A stretch of DNA of 64,000 nt from positions 46,001 through 110,000 of the forward strand of contig JAUJYZ010000906.1 of the NCBI GenBank assembly GCA_033675265.1, read 5' to 3'. Below are positions 18,376 through 31,400 of the stretch, in pieces. Both the position numbers and the translations under genes were made by a program. Source of the stretch: Actinostola sp. cb2023. Lineage: Eukaryota > Cnidaria > Anthozoa > Actiniaria > Actinostolidae. Numbering within the stretch: the first letter of the stretch is position 1; each line of letters opens with the position of its first letter. A model generated the notes under the pieces. The model was not told the DNA's origin. It saw only the letters and a list, made by a program, of their open reading frames with translations, and did not search any database.

Positions 18376-20155
18376 ATCACTGATGGTACAATCATCAGTT
18401 CCAAAGTGTAAGCAAATAAAATGGTCTATTTACCTGTAATGTACATGGGGCTCGCTAGTACTACGGTTTGATCAGTAACTTTGATCAGTAACCAATTAAT
18501 TTGCATCTATAGCTATTATAATACATTGTACAGACTGTATATAAACATATATAATAAAACATTAATTTATTGTAGCGTGCAAATATTACATTACACTTGA
18601 ACCAGATGATGCGGTTTCCCCCAATGGCATGGAAAAATTGTTCATTATTACCGTAATAATTATAATAATCGTCCCGTAATTACGAATAAGCACCTCTCGA
18701 CCTCTATATTTGAAATTAGCGCCCCCTCCCATGTCATTAATTGACCACTGAGCAATATAAGGTGGTAATCAATAAATTATGTTCCTGCTCCATGAATGTA
18801 CGGGTTTTCGCCTTGTCCATCCTTGTTGCTGTCCCTGTTTTCGTCAATAAAAGTTGTGTTATATCGACTCAGATTTTGGTATTTTCCAATATAATTAAAT
18901 AAGCACCCCCTCCCTAATAAGCGTCCCCCCTTGACGTACCCTCGAAAAAATAAAATAAGGCGCTTATTCGGATCATTATGGTATGAATAATATTACGCAT
19001 GATATTTATAAATAGATATTCATATCTATACAGTGTATTGTTCTCTTTGTATAATTATATGTGTTTGTACAAAATATTGTACATGCCGTTTTTACAAAAT
19101 CATAGTCATCATGATCATAGACACACAGCTGCACAATTACTTTATTATAGCACTACTGTAAAATACAGTCAGACGGGAAGTTTGTGGGGATGTGATGGAT
19201 CCAGAAAGTAACCTATATTTATCTTACTGGAACTGAGCCTACAGGTACAAGGGGGTACAAGTACAAGTCAACGCTAGTGATATCTGTTATTTTACGAGGC
19301 ATCCCCAGACTATCACCAAACGAATACATAGTAAATGCAACAACGAAATTAATAGATTTAAAAAGTTGAACCCGGTTAATACGGACACCATCATCTGAAA
19401 AACTAGTCTCCTTCGCATCCGTCTTTAGTTCCGTCACGCAACGCGCTCCCGGCCCACTTCGAAAACGAAACGAACATAGTACATGTCACATACAGCACTG
19501 AAAATTCCAGATTGAATATTATTATCCGATCCATTCATTCACTCATATTCCGTTAATTTGATATATTTGAATGTATGTTGTATAGTTTCTCAGTCTTTTG
19601 AGACTGAACGCCTGGGACTATGGCTGTGTTTTAAACTGATTTCAGCTCATAGTCTGGCAAGAACTGACTCAGTAGTGCCGGTGCTGTGCTACTGATTAGA
19701 AGTATAACTGAGGTTTGTTGTTTACACTCGGCCGCATAAACCATCACGCAACATCAACGAATTATATCTTACTGAGCTTTATGTTCAAAAATTAACTTGA
19801 AATAATTGTTTCTTACATCAATGCATGCATTATTTTATAAAACAAAACAATAACATATCTATTGGGCTTGACTTCGTAGCTGGCTTAGAAGTATGAAATA
19901 CATTGATCTATATCTCCACCAAGATTTCAAGCTCCCGTTGATTAAATCTTGGTGGAACGTGGTACTACTGAGTCCCATCTCCCTCCACGGTGTTATATTT
20001 CCTGCTACGATCTTCCCGTTCCTTCCCTCGGTAGCCGTCGTTTGTGCTTTCACGCGTGCTCGCAACGTTGCTAGCGTCATCAATTGCGTTCGGTTTTTGT
20101 CTGTTATTTATTATTTAATTTTGCTTGTTGTCTATTCCTTCACTCTATACGTTCT
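18376..20155. other. Host intergenic DNA with a degenerate inverted-repeat element
   Basis: At about 18650-18985 the ends taccgtaataattat...gaataagc and gcttattc...attatggta are inverted, and the interior has several ataagc(g/a)cccc motifs. This suggests an old MITE related to the one at 28378-28853. I see no supported gene; short open frames at 18999, 19219 and 19893 have no splice or homology support. Confidence 0.5.
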
Positions 20156-20960
20156 ATCCTTCCTCCATGGTCGTTCGTTTTACCTTGACGAAAACCACCT
20201 TCCCTCCCTCCCCTCCCTGCTTCGCCGCCGTCCCCTCCCCTCCCCTCAACAACCATTTTGTTTCGTATACCAAATATTTATATTTTCACTCTATTTTCAT
20301 TTTCTTTCTTCACCCACCTTTTTCCCTATCTTTTTCTTTGAATTTCTGAACCCTTTATCCATTTATTTATCTATTTATTTATTTATCCATTTATTTATTT
20401 ATTTCTATTTTTACTTTCAATTTTTTATTTTTCAATTTTTTATTTTTTAATCCTCACATACAGCCACTTTATTTATTTATTTTTATTTTTATTGTTATGA
20501 TTGTTTATTTATTTACTTTTAATATTTTTTATTTTTATTATTATTATTATTTTCTATTATTATTATTTTAATATTTTTTAATTAAATCAAAATTTTAATT
20601 TTTTATTTCTTTTAATTTCTTTATATTTTTTTTCTCTTTCTTTAATTTATTTTTATTTTATTTTTTTTTACGTTTACTTTCCTCTTCCCCTTCTTTCAAT
20701 ATGTATGAATTGAATCGCATTTGCCACCCATAAAAACCGCCCATAAAAACTGTCATGTTTTTTACCCTCGCATACAACCACTGCTCTCTTCATTTTTCCA
20801 TATGTATGGGTTGAATTGCATTTACCACCCCCAAAAAATCCACGTCCACTTTTACTTTTATTTAATATTTTTTATTTCTTACTTTTTATTAGTTTTATTT
20901 CTTAATTTTTAATTTTTTTAATTTTTAATTTCAAAGATCCATTTATTTATTTTCACTTCT
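20156..20960. repeat. T-rich low-complexity tract
   Basis: Pyrimidine-rich sequence grades into (ttta)n and (ttat)n. A longer phrase around tgtatg(a/g)(a/g)ttgaattgcatt, followed by accaccc, recurs near 20700, 20805 and 21000. No coding signal. Confidence 0.85.
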
Positions 20961-21460
20961 CCATTCTATTTTTCTTCTTTTCACATATCCCTCTTTCAAT
21001 ATGTATGGATTTAATTGCATTTGCCACCCACAAAAAATCAGCGCTTTAGGCTTTATGTGTTGGATTTGACGCCCTACCTTATAATCCTTCGATTGGAATG
21101 CAGAAAGACCACCAACTGATCGGTACAAAAAAAGTACCGATCACCGGGGGGTAAGCCGGTATCCAAGTCGCTGCGGCTCGTTATGCTATCAAATTCATCT
21201 TCTCAAATACATATCCCCCACTCCCTAAGTAGGTAGGCTACACAATTGATGTCCGTTTATTCCCGAAATACGCAATGAATCCTGCATGGAGAGAAACCCG
21301 CCTTTCCTACCTACTCATTGGCTATTAATAGTAATAGCTGAATTTATGGTAGAACTGATCATATGAGTCGCTCGCCGTTTTTGGCCACACCCGTGGCGTG
21401 TTGATCGTTGTTCCCGGCGATCAAATTTCATTTCTTTTTGCATTGGACTCTAAACTGCGG
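20961..21460. other. Host intergenic DNA, small hairpin
   Basis: gatcggtac and gtaccgatc flank a run of A at about 21118-21142, giving a perfect 9-bp stem. Nothing else is supported in this stretch. Confidence 0.5.
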
Positions 21461-21462
21461 GG

Positions 21463-22972
21463 GTCGCGGTAAAACGCGGAAACGGAAAGTTGCGGAAAGC
21501 GGAAAGTTGCGGAAAGCGGAAAGTTGCGGAAAGCGGAAAGTTGCGGAAAGCGGAAAGTCGGTAAAACGCGGAAAGCGGAAAGTCGGTAAAACGCGGAAAG
21601 CTAAACAAATATACCAATCCCTACCCCTCCCCCGTTCCCTCAATTCACAGGCGACCTTTGGTCTGATCTGGGATACGTCAATGATAGCACATGCATGTTC
21701 ATGTCACCAAAGCTCTGGGTAGGTAGAAATGGTAAATTCGTCACTTTTCCATAGCAACACGACACTGATTGGTCAACAGATCAAGGTAGTTTCTCAGTGT
21801 TTACAGATACCTGAGAATCGGATTTTTTTACTCTGCAAACACGAGGTCGTTCTTTGCGTTCTTTGACATGCTGCTCGTCGATGCCAGGCAGGCCTGTATG
21901 TGCTCTCGATCGCATTATTTTGATTGCTTTTCTGATTTAAGAAGTGCATGGGTTTATGTTTTAAAGTGCTATTCACTATTAACCCGGCTATTACCCCCAA
22001 GTATTTTACATGGTATAACCCCTGAAGTCCCTGAATAAGCAGGAATGTCAGTAGTCCCTCTAAGTTTTATACTCATGGGTACTGTAAGCGGTATGCCTTA
22101 AATTGAGAAACTAACTTACGGGTTTAGTGATGGCAAGATCTGCATTCATTGCAGGATGACATAGCGTGATGAGTGACCAATTTAATAATCTTGCTTTTGT
22201 GAATCATTATCAACAACCATTGCAACCCCATTAGCAGGGGCGCATCGCTCTCATGTTTTATTTCGGCGAAACACATACGACAACTCGGAAATAGGCCAAT
22301 TTCATACCCTCTCGCAGTCGCTCGGCCGTCTCGGCTGGATATTTACCTGGTGTATTTACCCATAATTACCATTATGACTGCGAATGTTCCTGTTCTTGCA
22401 TGTGTACTGTATAATTAATTGCATTACATGCAACATTTTCATTCCAAATGTGTAGAATTTAATAATTTAATAATTACATTAACTACGTGTTCCAGGTTTG
22501 TTAACACCTGTACATTATGTCTTCGAATGTTCCTGTTCTTATTTAAAACAAACATTTCACATTGTATTATATTGTCAACTTTAATTTAATTTTAGAGTGT
22601 TACTGTATCTATCCAAACTACTATACTGACGTCACTAAACATAATAAACCACTAGTTTAAATTCATTATTTATGCAGTATGCAGTTACTTTCTCAAATAG
22701 AAGCTTACAATTATTTTCTTTGTTATACTCATACCCTATCATGTTCAGTTGAATTGAATTGACAATGCAGAGAGTAATAAATAATAAATAAATAACAATA
22801 TCCCATAAATTTTGTAAAAATATTTTTTAATATTTTATTTTTTCCGCTTTCCGCGTTTTACCGACTTTCCGCAACTTTCCGCTTTCCGCAGCTTTCCGCT
22901 TTCCGCAACTTTCCGCTTTCCGCAACTTTCCGCTTTCCGCAACTTTCCGTTTCCGCGTTTTACCGCGTCCCA
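21463..22972. mobile_element. Foldback-like element with GCGGAAA minisatellite arms
   Basis: The left arm (21465-21600) and right arm (22842-22972) are reverse complements. Both begin cgcggtaaaacgcggaaacg and continue as gcggaaagcggaaagttgcg repeats, enclosing about 1.2 kb of unremarkable DNA. No transposase frame is seen and the target duplication is ambiguous. The arms have the look of a non-autonomous foldback transposon. Confidence 0.65.
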
Positions 22973-24690
22973 TTCTCTGAGGTCCACGTAATTCTTCGTT
23001 TGCACTTGACGTCACTTCCCCTTGCGAATTAATTAAAAAAATTCTAAAATTTAGTTATGGGTCCTATCAACTTGATTCTTGGCAGTGTTTTAGAGAATTG
23101 TGATATGAATTGTTGTAGAAAGTTTCAGATGGGCTCGATCTTTTGTGGCTGAGTTTTCGAAGTTTGAATTGTGTCACGCAACTCTTACCAAACGCTAGTC
23201 ACGTCTCTGAAAAGTCGTAGAAACCAACAAATTTGTACCAAATTAAATGGTTTTAGTTTTATACATGTTTATAAGTTATATTTCTTGTGAAATTAAGTGA
23301 TGTATATCAACTCTAAGCTTGAATTTATTTTTTGAAATCTAGGCCGCCATGTTGGAAGACATCCAGTTGTCTTCCAACATGGCGCCCCATACATTTACAC
23401 CAAATATTTGGAAACTTCGTTCGCTCATAGCTCGGCAAAGAAATGCTCTAGTGCTCCAAAATTTGGCCCAGATTTGTTATTTTGCTAGCTCTACAAGCTC
23501 ATAAGGTTTTTATTTTATTTGGAAAAGGAAATGATATTTAATCGACCCGTAATCCGCCAAATACCACGTGGTTGCAAACGAAGAATACGTTTTCGTCAGT
23601 TTGAAAACGAATCAGTGCTGTACCAGCTAGGCTCCGTTTACGAAGCTCATGAGGCCAGCTGTACCCTGCGAGTGCGCGCCCAGGAAGCGACGAGAAGAAA
23701 GCCTGTTCGCAGGGTAGATGAGGCCATTTTACCGCCATCTGTAATGATTAGCGCACAAAATTAACCATACCCCAAATCACATGTTTTATACTTTTATTTC
23801 AAGATGCCAATCCCAAATTATTCCCCAGCACAATCCTTATAAGACTCAGTGTTCTTTCACCATGACTGTATTCAATCTTCCGTGCTTCTCCCCTTTAAAT
23901 ATTTCATCCGTGACTATCAATAATATTGTTGGTTGTGATCATAATTTTGGCGCTTTCAGCTGCCAACGTACGGTTGGTCAGAATCAGTCGTCCCACACTC
24001 GTGGCCAGTAACTGGATTACTTATTCATTGTAAGATCATAAGATCAGGTGATCGTCAGGCCATGACCAACGCTACACTTCCAAAATATGCTGGCGCTGAT
24101 ACTATCTTTATGTTCACAATTGCAACAATATTATCTTTTTTAGCCAATAGAAATCGAGCTGGACTTTAAGTTCGACTGTCCCATCTCCCCTGGGGAATGT
24201 ATTGAAAAACTGTATCAACACGCACATACCGGTAGTTTTCCGTGATTCAAAGAAAAATCCCTTCAAATTAATTTAGTATTGTAATTTCTTTGTACAAAAC
24301 TCTTTCACTGTACACATTAATAACTCGATTGCCTCAAGCCTTTCCTTTTAATTTCCAATTATTTTATTTGTAATATTGAAGTTTCCATAGCAACAGATCA
24401 GGCCATATCTAGTCTGATGATCATTCCTGAATGGCCAAGTCATTAATAGAATCAGTTACGATAGAAAATCATGGCAGAAAGGCTTTATTAGTCCTTTTGA
24501 AGTCGAAAACGATTTATTTTGTTGTTTTTTCTGGTAAATTGAACGCTTTTTGCGTTGCCAAACAAACTTACGTTTGGTCGAATATTTATCGCTTTCCGTC
24601 GAAAATGCGTGGGTTAGTCAGTCGCGGTCGGCAAACATAAATATGTTCTCTCTCTTATCGTAAAAGCGATCAGCTAAAAAATGCTATTTC
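22973..24690. other. Host intergenic DNA with one perfect hairpin
   Basis: gccatgttggaagac (23346-23360) and its complement (23369-23383) flank an 8-nt loop. The remainder has open frames up to 81 codons without homology or splice support, and I call no gene. Confidence 0.5.
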
Positions 24691-24701
24691 ATCGTAGAAA
24701 C

Positions 24702-25063
24702 TAGCCTGCGTAGCCAGGCTCTAGGGGAAAGGAGGGGGAGGGAAAGGGGGAAAGAAGGAAAAAAAAGGAGGAAAAAAAGGAGGGGGACTGGAGAAGAGGG
24801 GTCATGTTGACGAGAAATATAAAGAAGAATGGGCAAAAATCAAGGGGGTAACGAAACGATGCTCTCTGTGAAGGGCATCGAAACGATGCCCTTGCATCCA
24901 CATACTATTTTCATTAAAGAGCCTGGATTATACTCTTTGATCTTCAGCTCTAAGATGCCAGCGGCTAAAGAATTCCAAAGATGGGTGTTTTTTCCTCCTT
25001 TTTTTTCCTTCTTTCCCCCTTTCCCTCCCCCTCCTTTCCCCTAGAGCCTGGCTACGCAGGCTA
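24702..25063. mobile_element. 362-bp MITE carrying a BRO-N gene fragment
   Basis: Terminal inverted repeats of about 70 bp begin tagcctgcgtagccaggctc on both sides and continue into purine-rich G/A runs. The 7-bp tagaaac flanks both ends (24695-24701 and 25064-25070). The interior (about 24816-24990, + strand) matches part of the BRO-N gene at 7611-8554, including the segment encoding IFIKEPGLYSLIFSSKMPAA. Confidence 0.85.
24816..24990 (+). pseudogene. BRO-N domain fragment inside a MITE
   Basis: The stretch from gaaatataaagaagaatggg to caaagatgggtg is closely similar to the coding strand of the viral BRO-N gene. It lacks that copy's 42-bp tandem duplication and hairpin insertion. It has an internal stop and no complete domain, so it is a captured remnant. 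Similarity is highest over the 75 bp around cctggattatactctttgat. Confidence 0.85.
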
Positions 25064-25149
25064 TAGAAACATGTATTTATAGGCATGTTAGCACTTCACT
25101 GAAAAATACTCGCACTAGCAATAAGCGAGTATCGGAATTCAAACTTGAC

Positions 25150-25332
25150 TGGCGGGGCCACAGGTCGGCCCTGCAAGCTGTGGACTTGTGGCGAGATTTA
25201 CACAATAAACAAGTAGGACTACTTTGAGGGTTTGTAGAATTGTATTTAGACGGTGTGAAGCTCCATACATTTACGGTCATTTACTGTAAATCTCGCCACA
25301 AGTCCACAGCTTGGGCTACCTGTGGCGGGGCG
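25150..25332. mobile_element. Small inverted-repeat element
   Basis: Arms gctgtggacttgtggcgaga and its complement, with outer ggcgggg and ccacagg blocks, enclose about 90 bp. It lies just downstream of the BRIX1 stop codon. Confidence 0.65.
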
Positions 25333-25411
25333 CGAGGTTTTCAAACAGTTCAAGTTTCAAGTCAAAATTTTATTTGTTCTTCAAATTAAAAATTGAAAAA
25401 GGGTTATTAAT

Positions 25412-28400
25412 TTAAGTGGCTTTTCTCTTCTTTTTGGTCTTGGGTTTCGGCGACTTGTTTGTCCTCGCTTTATCGATATCTGACTGTGTAATAGTATGAA
25501 AGATGTCATCAACATCTTCTCGGTCTACAGGCATGTCTTTATTTGCCTCTCTTCGTGTATCCAATGATTCTTTTGCGTCAATGCGATCTATGTACTTGAA
25601 GGCTGCTTGGCGTCGAATTATGCGGCGATGCTGTGGGGGAAAGTTACGTTAAAACATTAGTATAGAGACGTGTAGGTCCATCAAAGAAATGACACTGATG
25701 TCATCCTATCAATCACAAAGAACTTAGTTTTACAGATGACACTCAAAACACGAGGTTTCTTTTCACGCTTTGGGACTATTCAAGTACACACTTAATGATA
25801 ATAGATAATGATAATAGGTAATGATAATGATTATAGATAACGATTATGATAATAGATAACGATTATGATAATTAAGAGTTTTGACAGTTTGGAGTACTAC
25901 ATGTATAGTTTTCTGTCTCCTGGGTGCAGACTAAATACTGAAGTGGTGTTGCTTGTCGATAAGGACTAGTGGAGAGAGGAAAGAGAGAGAGGAAGAAATG
26001 AGAGGGAATGAACAGGTTTTTTTTCGAAAAAGGGAATGAAAGATGGGAATGAGGGAATGAAAGATGTAAAATGAAAAAAAGAACAATATACATTCTATGT
26101 TTACACTTGAGAGCTTTACAAGGTACACATCAGAAACTAAGGTTAACCGCTCAAGAAACAATAGTTTTCTAATTTCTACCAAGGTTCGGTAACTCGTTTA
26201 CTTCAGTAAACCACCAAGTGTAAACACGGCCTAAGTTGGTTGAGTATCGATCTATGGTGCGGGAGGTCAGGGTCTTATAATTGAGGAAAAGGTTCTGCCT
26301 TTGGTTCCATCCCGGGCTTCCATCAGCAAATAGTGGCTCGTTTACACACAAACCTCTGCTAGTGACCACCCTCAGTGAAACGATGGCCACAGGTTTGTTA
26401 GTGCTCAACATATAACAACTTCACTTCACGGACCTCACTTCACACTTCACAGCGAATGGTGGAAGGGAAGACAGAAGGGAAGACTGAGAAGTAAGAAAGG
26501 GGAAAAAGATGACCAAAACGGAGGAACGAAAGAACGAAAGAAGGAATTCAGGAAGGAATGAGCGAATCTATAATTATAATCAGGGGGCGTAAGGATAAAT
26601 AGAAATAAAAGTACTTCGTTCGGTGATTGATAATGTGGGTTCTCATAAAGCGTAGGTCCTCCAAAGCTTCCTTCAAATATCCTGACAAGGTTGAGCACAA
26701 AACGAGGACCTAAATTACAACAAAAATAAACCAAACTGAATAAAATGATTTGATATGAGGGGTCACACATTTGAATCTCTTAAAAGTACTAATAAATAAT
26801 AATAACTTTAACAATAATTAAAGAAGAAGAAGAATCTAAGAGTTCAGAGTGCAAGGAAGGAAGACGGCAGCATTCTTGTCGGATTGTCTGCATAAAAGCA
26901 ATGCGATAAAGACCCAGGAAACAACAACGCCTACAACGCTCACAGCGCTCATCCACCACATCACACAGCGGTCAAACGAAAATGAAATCCCCCAGGAATT
27001 TGTCGTGTTTTGCAAGGAAGTCTGTAGTAACACAAGGATCATGTTTCCAGTCAGCTCTTTGTGAATACTTCCTTTTGCTTCTCGTTTCTACTTTTGATCC
27101 GACATCGAATTTTCTGGCTTCACATCGGTCACTCGTTTCAGTCACATTTGGCGTCCCATTTGGCAACACTCACAGCCAGAAAGAAAGAATTAACGGCTTA
27201 TTTCATTGCACAAAACGATTTTGAAGAGTTATCAATGCCCCGCACTTAGACTATAAGGAGTCTTATTATTTGTGTGCCTTCACAAAAATAAGTTTGAAAT
27301 TAAAAATTCATTTTTGACGTGACGTTTTCAAAACTGTGATTTATGCGCACAGAGTATTGACACACACAAGCGCTAATGGTTCAGTATTGACTTCCATAAA
27401 TGGACACAAAGTCCAGCAGAGTTCAACAACATCTCATTCACTGCGGGAAATACTGTGCGCTCTTCAAACCTTAGAAATTATTTGGAAATTATTCAACGCG
27501 AGCGCTCTTCAAACCTGGCAATATAACGTTGTCGGCGATCGACTTCAAGCCTACGCGACTAGACCAAAAGGGAGTATGGGTAGATATGATAATTCACTTG
27601 CATGCTTTTCGTATTTGGTGACAATGGCAGGTGAATCTGTAAATGTATGCCTACGCGTTTTAAAACAAGGAAACAGAAGCAGATATGATTCATATTCCGT
27701 GAGAGACGTTCCTTTTTGATGGTGTATTTATAGACTCATTGATTTTTCCCATACTCCCTTGAAGTCGATCGCCGACAATGTTTTCTGAATTAGCTGTATA
27801 CTTCGGAAATTTTCAATTTCAATTTTCACACATCAAAGTTCAAAAACGTACCAATTTCTAATAATGTCCCATCTTCTTCAACAATCTACAAAATGAATGA
27901 CAAAAGAATATTAAAAATGATTATTAGATCATTATTAGTATAGTAATGTACATTGCGCTCATAGAGTCGTTTTCGTAAATGTGGACAGGGCCATACATAA
28001 CCCAAATTCCGTGGCGTGTCTAAGCATTCTGATTGGTTGATTAATGATTTTGCGCTGTGATTATAATAATCATCATCATCATCATCATCTTTATTTTAAG
28101 TGGGTTTACAAATACACAATACAACAATACTGGTTTCCAATTTGGCCCACTAGATACAATAACTACTGATTACAATAATTACAGAAACAAATACTAGTTA
28201 CAATCGAAAACACTGACATAATTGTGTTCGATTCTGTACCGTGACCGTGACTCTGTGCCGTAGGTTTCCTACTTATATGAAAACCACTCTATCCACATGT
28301 AACCACAGGTAGCCCAATCTTACAAACTACTGGTATGCACGCATCATTTCGACGGGCTTCCTGTGGTAGAGTGCATTCCGTATTTCCTCAAATAAACGCC

Positions 28401-31400
28401 CCCGTACAATTTTTTAAAGAGGGGGGCGTATATTTCGAAACTCCAAATTTTGCCTCTGAAACGTTTCCCGAGTCATCAACAATACGATGAAAATTTTATT
28501 TTGAAATTCCAAATTTTGTCTAAAAACACAAGCGGTATATATTTTTTCAATAATATTTTAACATTAAATAATAAAAAGAGGAATCTTTCAATATCAGCGT
28601 TAATTTGTTTTTCGTGTCTATTCTAATAAGCGTCCTCTTTCGAGTGGGTGTCTCTAATTAACGCCCCTCTATGGGGGAGGGGGGGCGTTTATTAGAAGGG
28701 GGGCGTTTAAAAGAGGGAGGCGTACAAAATGTATATTAGATAGATAGATAGATAGATCTTTATTAATGGTTTTTCTCTCCTGAAAGGGGGGGGGGACGTT
28801 TATTGGAGGGAGGCGTTTATTGGAGGCTGGGCATTTATTTGAGGAAATACGGTATCTGAATCTTACAACATTGCCGGCAACATGTACTATTGCAGCGTGT
28901 GTCCACCCCTGCAACATGTAGCAAATAGATCTCTTATTACCTGGAAATTCCTGACCCATATTCGATTATCGTCCAGGATAGAGAAGGTTATCACGCGGTC
29001 AACAAATGGTTTACTTCTAGGATGATAGTTAGGCGTACTGAATACCTGGAAATACAAAAGATTAAAGTACTGTCTTATAACGCAGGTGTACGCCTGTGTG
29101 GCTGGCATGAAGATTGGGGAAAGGAGAGTGGTATCCCCTCCTCCCTCCTCTACTCCCTTCCCCTCTCCTCCCAAACCCCTGTGAACTGGCCACACAGACT
29201 TCATTGTAGGTGCATGGTACACTTAATGAACAAATAAACATATATACGTTTTAAAATAAAGATTTTCGTTGACAGTACTAACTTGGTTAAATAGTCCTTT
29301 CAAAAGCTGATTTTCTGGAGTCGTGTCAAATTGCTGAAGTAAAATATAAATTGATAAGAATACTCAACAACAATCAGAACAATGAGGAGTATATATATAA
29401 TGGCAATTATGAAGCTTTGATGTGAAAATAAGCTTCATTCCTGGAGTACAGTAGCTGTCTATGTACAGTGTATACACTTAGTAGCCAGTTATAAAATCTA
29501 GGCTTGCACTCCCTGTACATGTATGTCTATATGAAGTGTCCTGAACATTGTTTTGGTACCTTTAGCATCAGAACCATTCTTTACATGATGTTCAATGATG
29601 TGCAGTAAGCTGTTTGAGCCTTTAATGAATGGCATTAATGCTCACAGCAATGTTCAGGACATTTCATATAGGCATACATGTACAAAGTGGTACCAAATCC
29701 AGTTGCCAGCTACATTGTACTAAAGGCTTCATGATTTCAAATGCAACAAAGATAACTACATGTACATGAAAGTGAAAAAAGATTACAAACAGTATACCTT
29801 AGTATTATTGAGACTAAAAACAGAGATAAACGTATTAGCCTACGAATAGCCGTTAACTACCGAAAAAATTGGATGGGTGGGTAACAGTTATTCGTACATG
29901 TAGGCTATACATGTGTTGTACCTGATCAAAAGATAAAATTGGTCTTGAACCCTTCAAGCAGTTTCCAGTCAACTTCAGCTCATCCATTGTGTGAACTAAG
30001 AGCAAATGCAAAATAACTGGTTTGTAATAGACATTTCTGTTTTAGCGGCATACAGTATATACCGTATTTGCCGGTGTATAAGTCGACTCGGTGTATAAGT
30101 CGACCCTCTAAAATGAGGTCAAAATTCCTGATTTTATCATACATTCTTTGTATAAGTCGACCCTACTTTTTTAAGAGCATCAAGTATATTTTGATGTCAA
30201 ATCTATTCGAAGTTAAATGCAAAAGCCCCCAAAAAGTCGAACATTTCCGCACGATCTTGTATTGGCAGCCATTTTGAACTGCTTGGTAACCTTGCCGTTG
30301 GCATAAACAAAAGCGTAAACAAAAGTTCAAGTTGAGACGCCTTCAAAAACTAGCAAATTTGTAGCTATTTTATCTTACCAAAGAACTTCAAACGCTACTA
30401 ATAAAAAGGTTACCGTATTTATAAATACGATGTTGAACTTCTTGATGATAATATGGACTGGAAACTACTGAACAAAGTCATGTGATTTACAAACAATATG
30501 GCGGCTCGTCATGTCCCTCGTGTCTGAAGTCCGATAATTTATGGCTCTTCTTTTGCGAATAATCCCAACAAACATCATTTAAAAGATGTTTATCATCGGG
30601 TTTAAGGTACAGTGATGACCAAAAGGAAACTACTAAACAAAGTTATGTGATTTACGAACAACGTGGTGGCTCCGATGAAGTCTCAAGTTCGTCTCAAGTT
30701 CGTTGGTTCTAATAAACACTTTTACGCTTCTTCTTTTCAAAATTATGTGTCATTTATCCCAACAAACATCATTTAGATGTTATCTTAGATAAAGCTATTG
30801 ATTTAAATGGGTTTATGGTCATTTCTGCTTTGATCGATTTTCATACCCGGTGTATAAGTCGAGGTCGATTTTTCAAGCTAAATTTTAGAGGTTAAAAGGT
30901 CGACTTATACACCGGCAAATACGGTAAGCAGAATAGGGACATGTTAGATTATCTGGTGCAGAATATAATGTTCTTATGCCGCTAAATCAGAAATGTCTAT
31001 TACATACAGTAATTTGACTGACTAATTGAAGGGTTCCTGCAAGAACGGAGTAAGTGACTTGTGATGAAAACCCAAATTCTCCTCTGAAAATTCAAAGAAT
31101 CTTGAGGAGAATTTGATCAGAGATCACTTACGTTGTTTTTGCAGGGAGCCCTTCAATTAACTGTAATATAAATGTACTGAACATATTCATGAAAATTACG
31201 TCAGTTTTGCTGTGTGGCTTCTGAAGTTTGTTCTGAAGTTAACATTGAACTTGGGAACATTGAAATGAATTGAAATGAAAATCCATGATACACTGTGAGG
31301 GACTACAAATGGGCATGTAATAAACCGTCAGTACAAAGTGTACTTGTCAATGGTGCTGATATTTGAAAATCCATGTAATGTAGCCGCTAGAGTTTGCTCA

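Noticed and set aside
26447..26770. Single 107-aa minus-strand gene
   Set aside because: Only 26615-26709 is coding; it is BRIX1 exon 11.
28887..29222. Single 111-aa minus-strand gene
   Set aside because: Only 28941-29045 is real; it is BRIX1 exon 9 bounded by splice sites, and the rest is intron.
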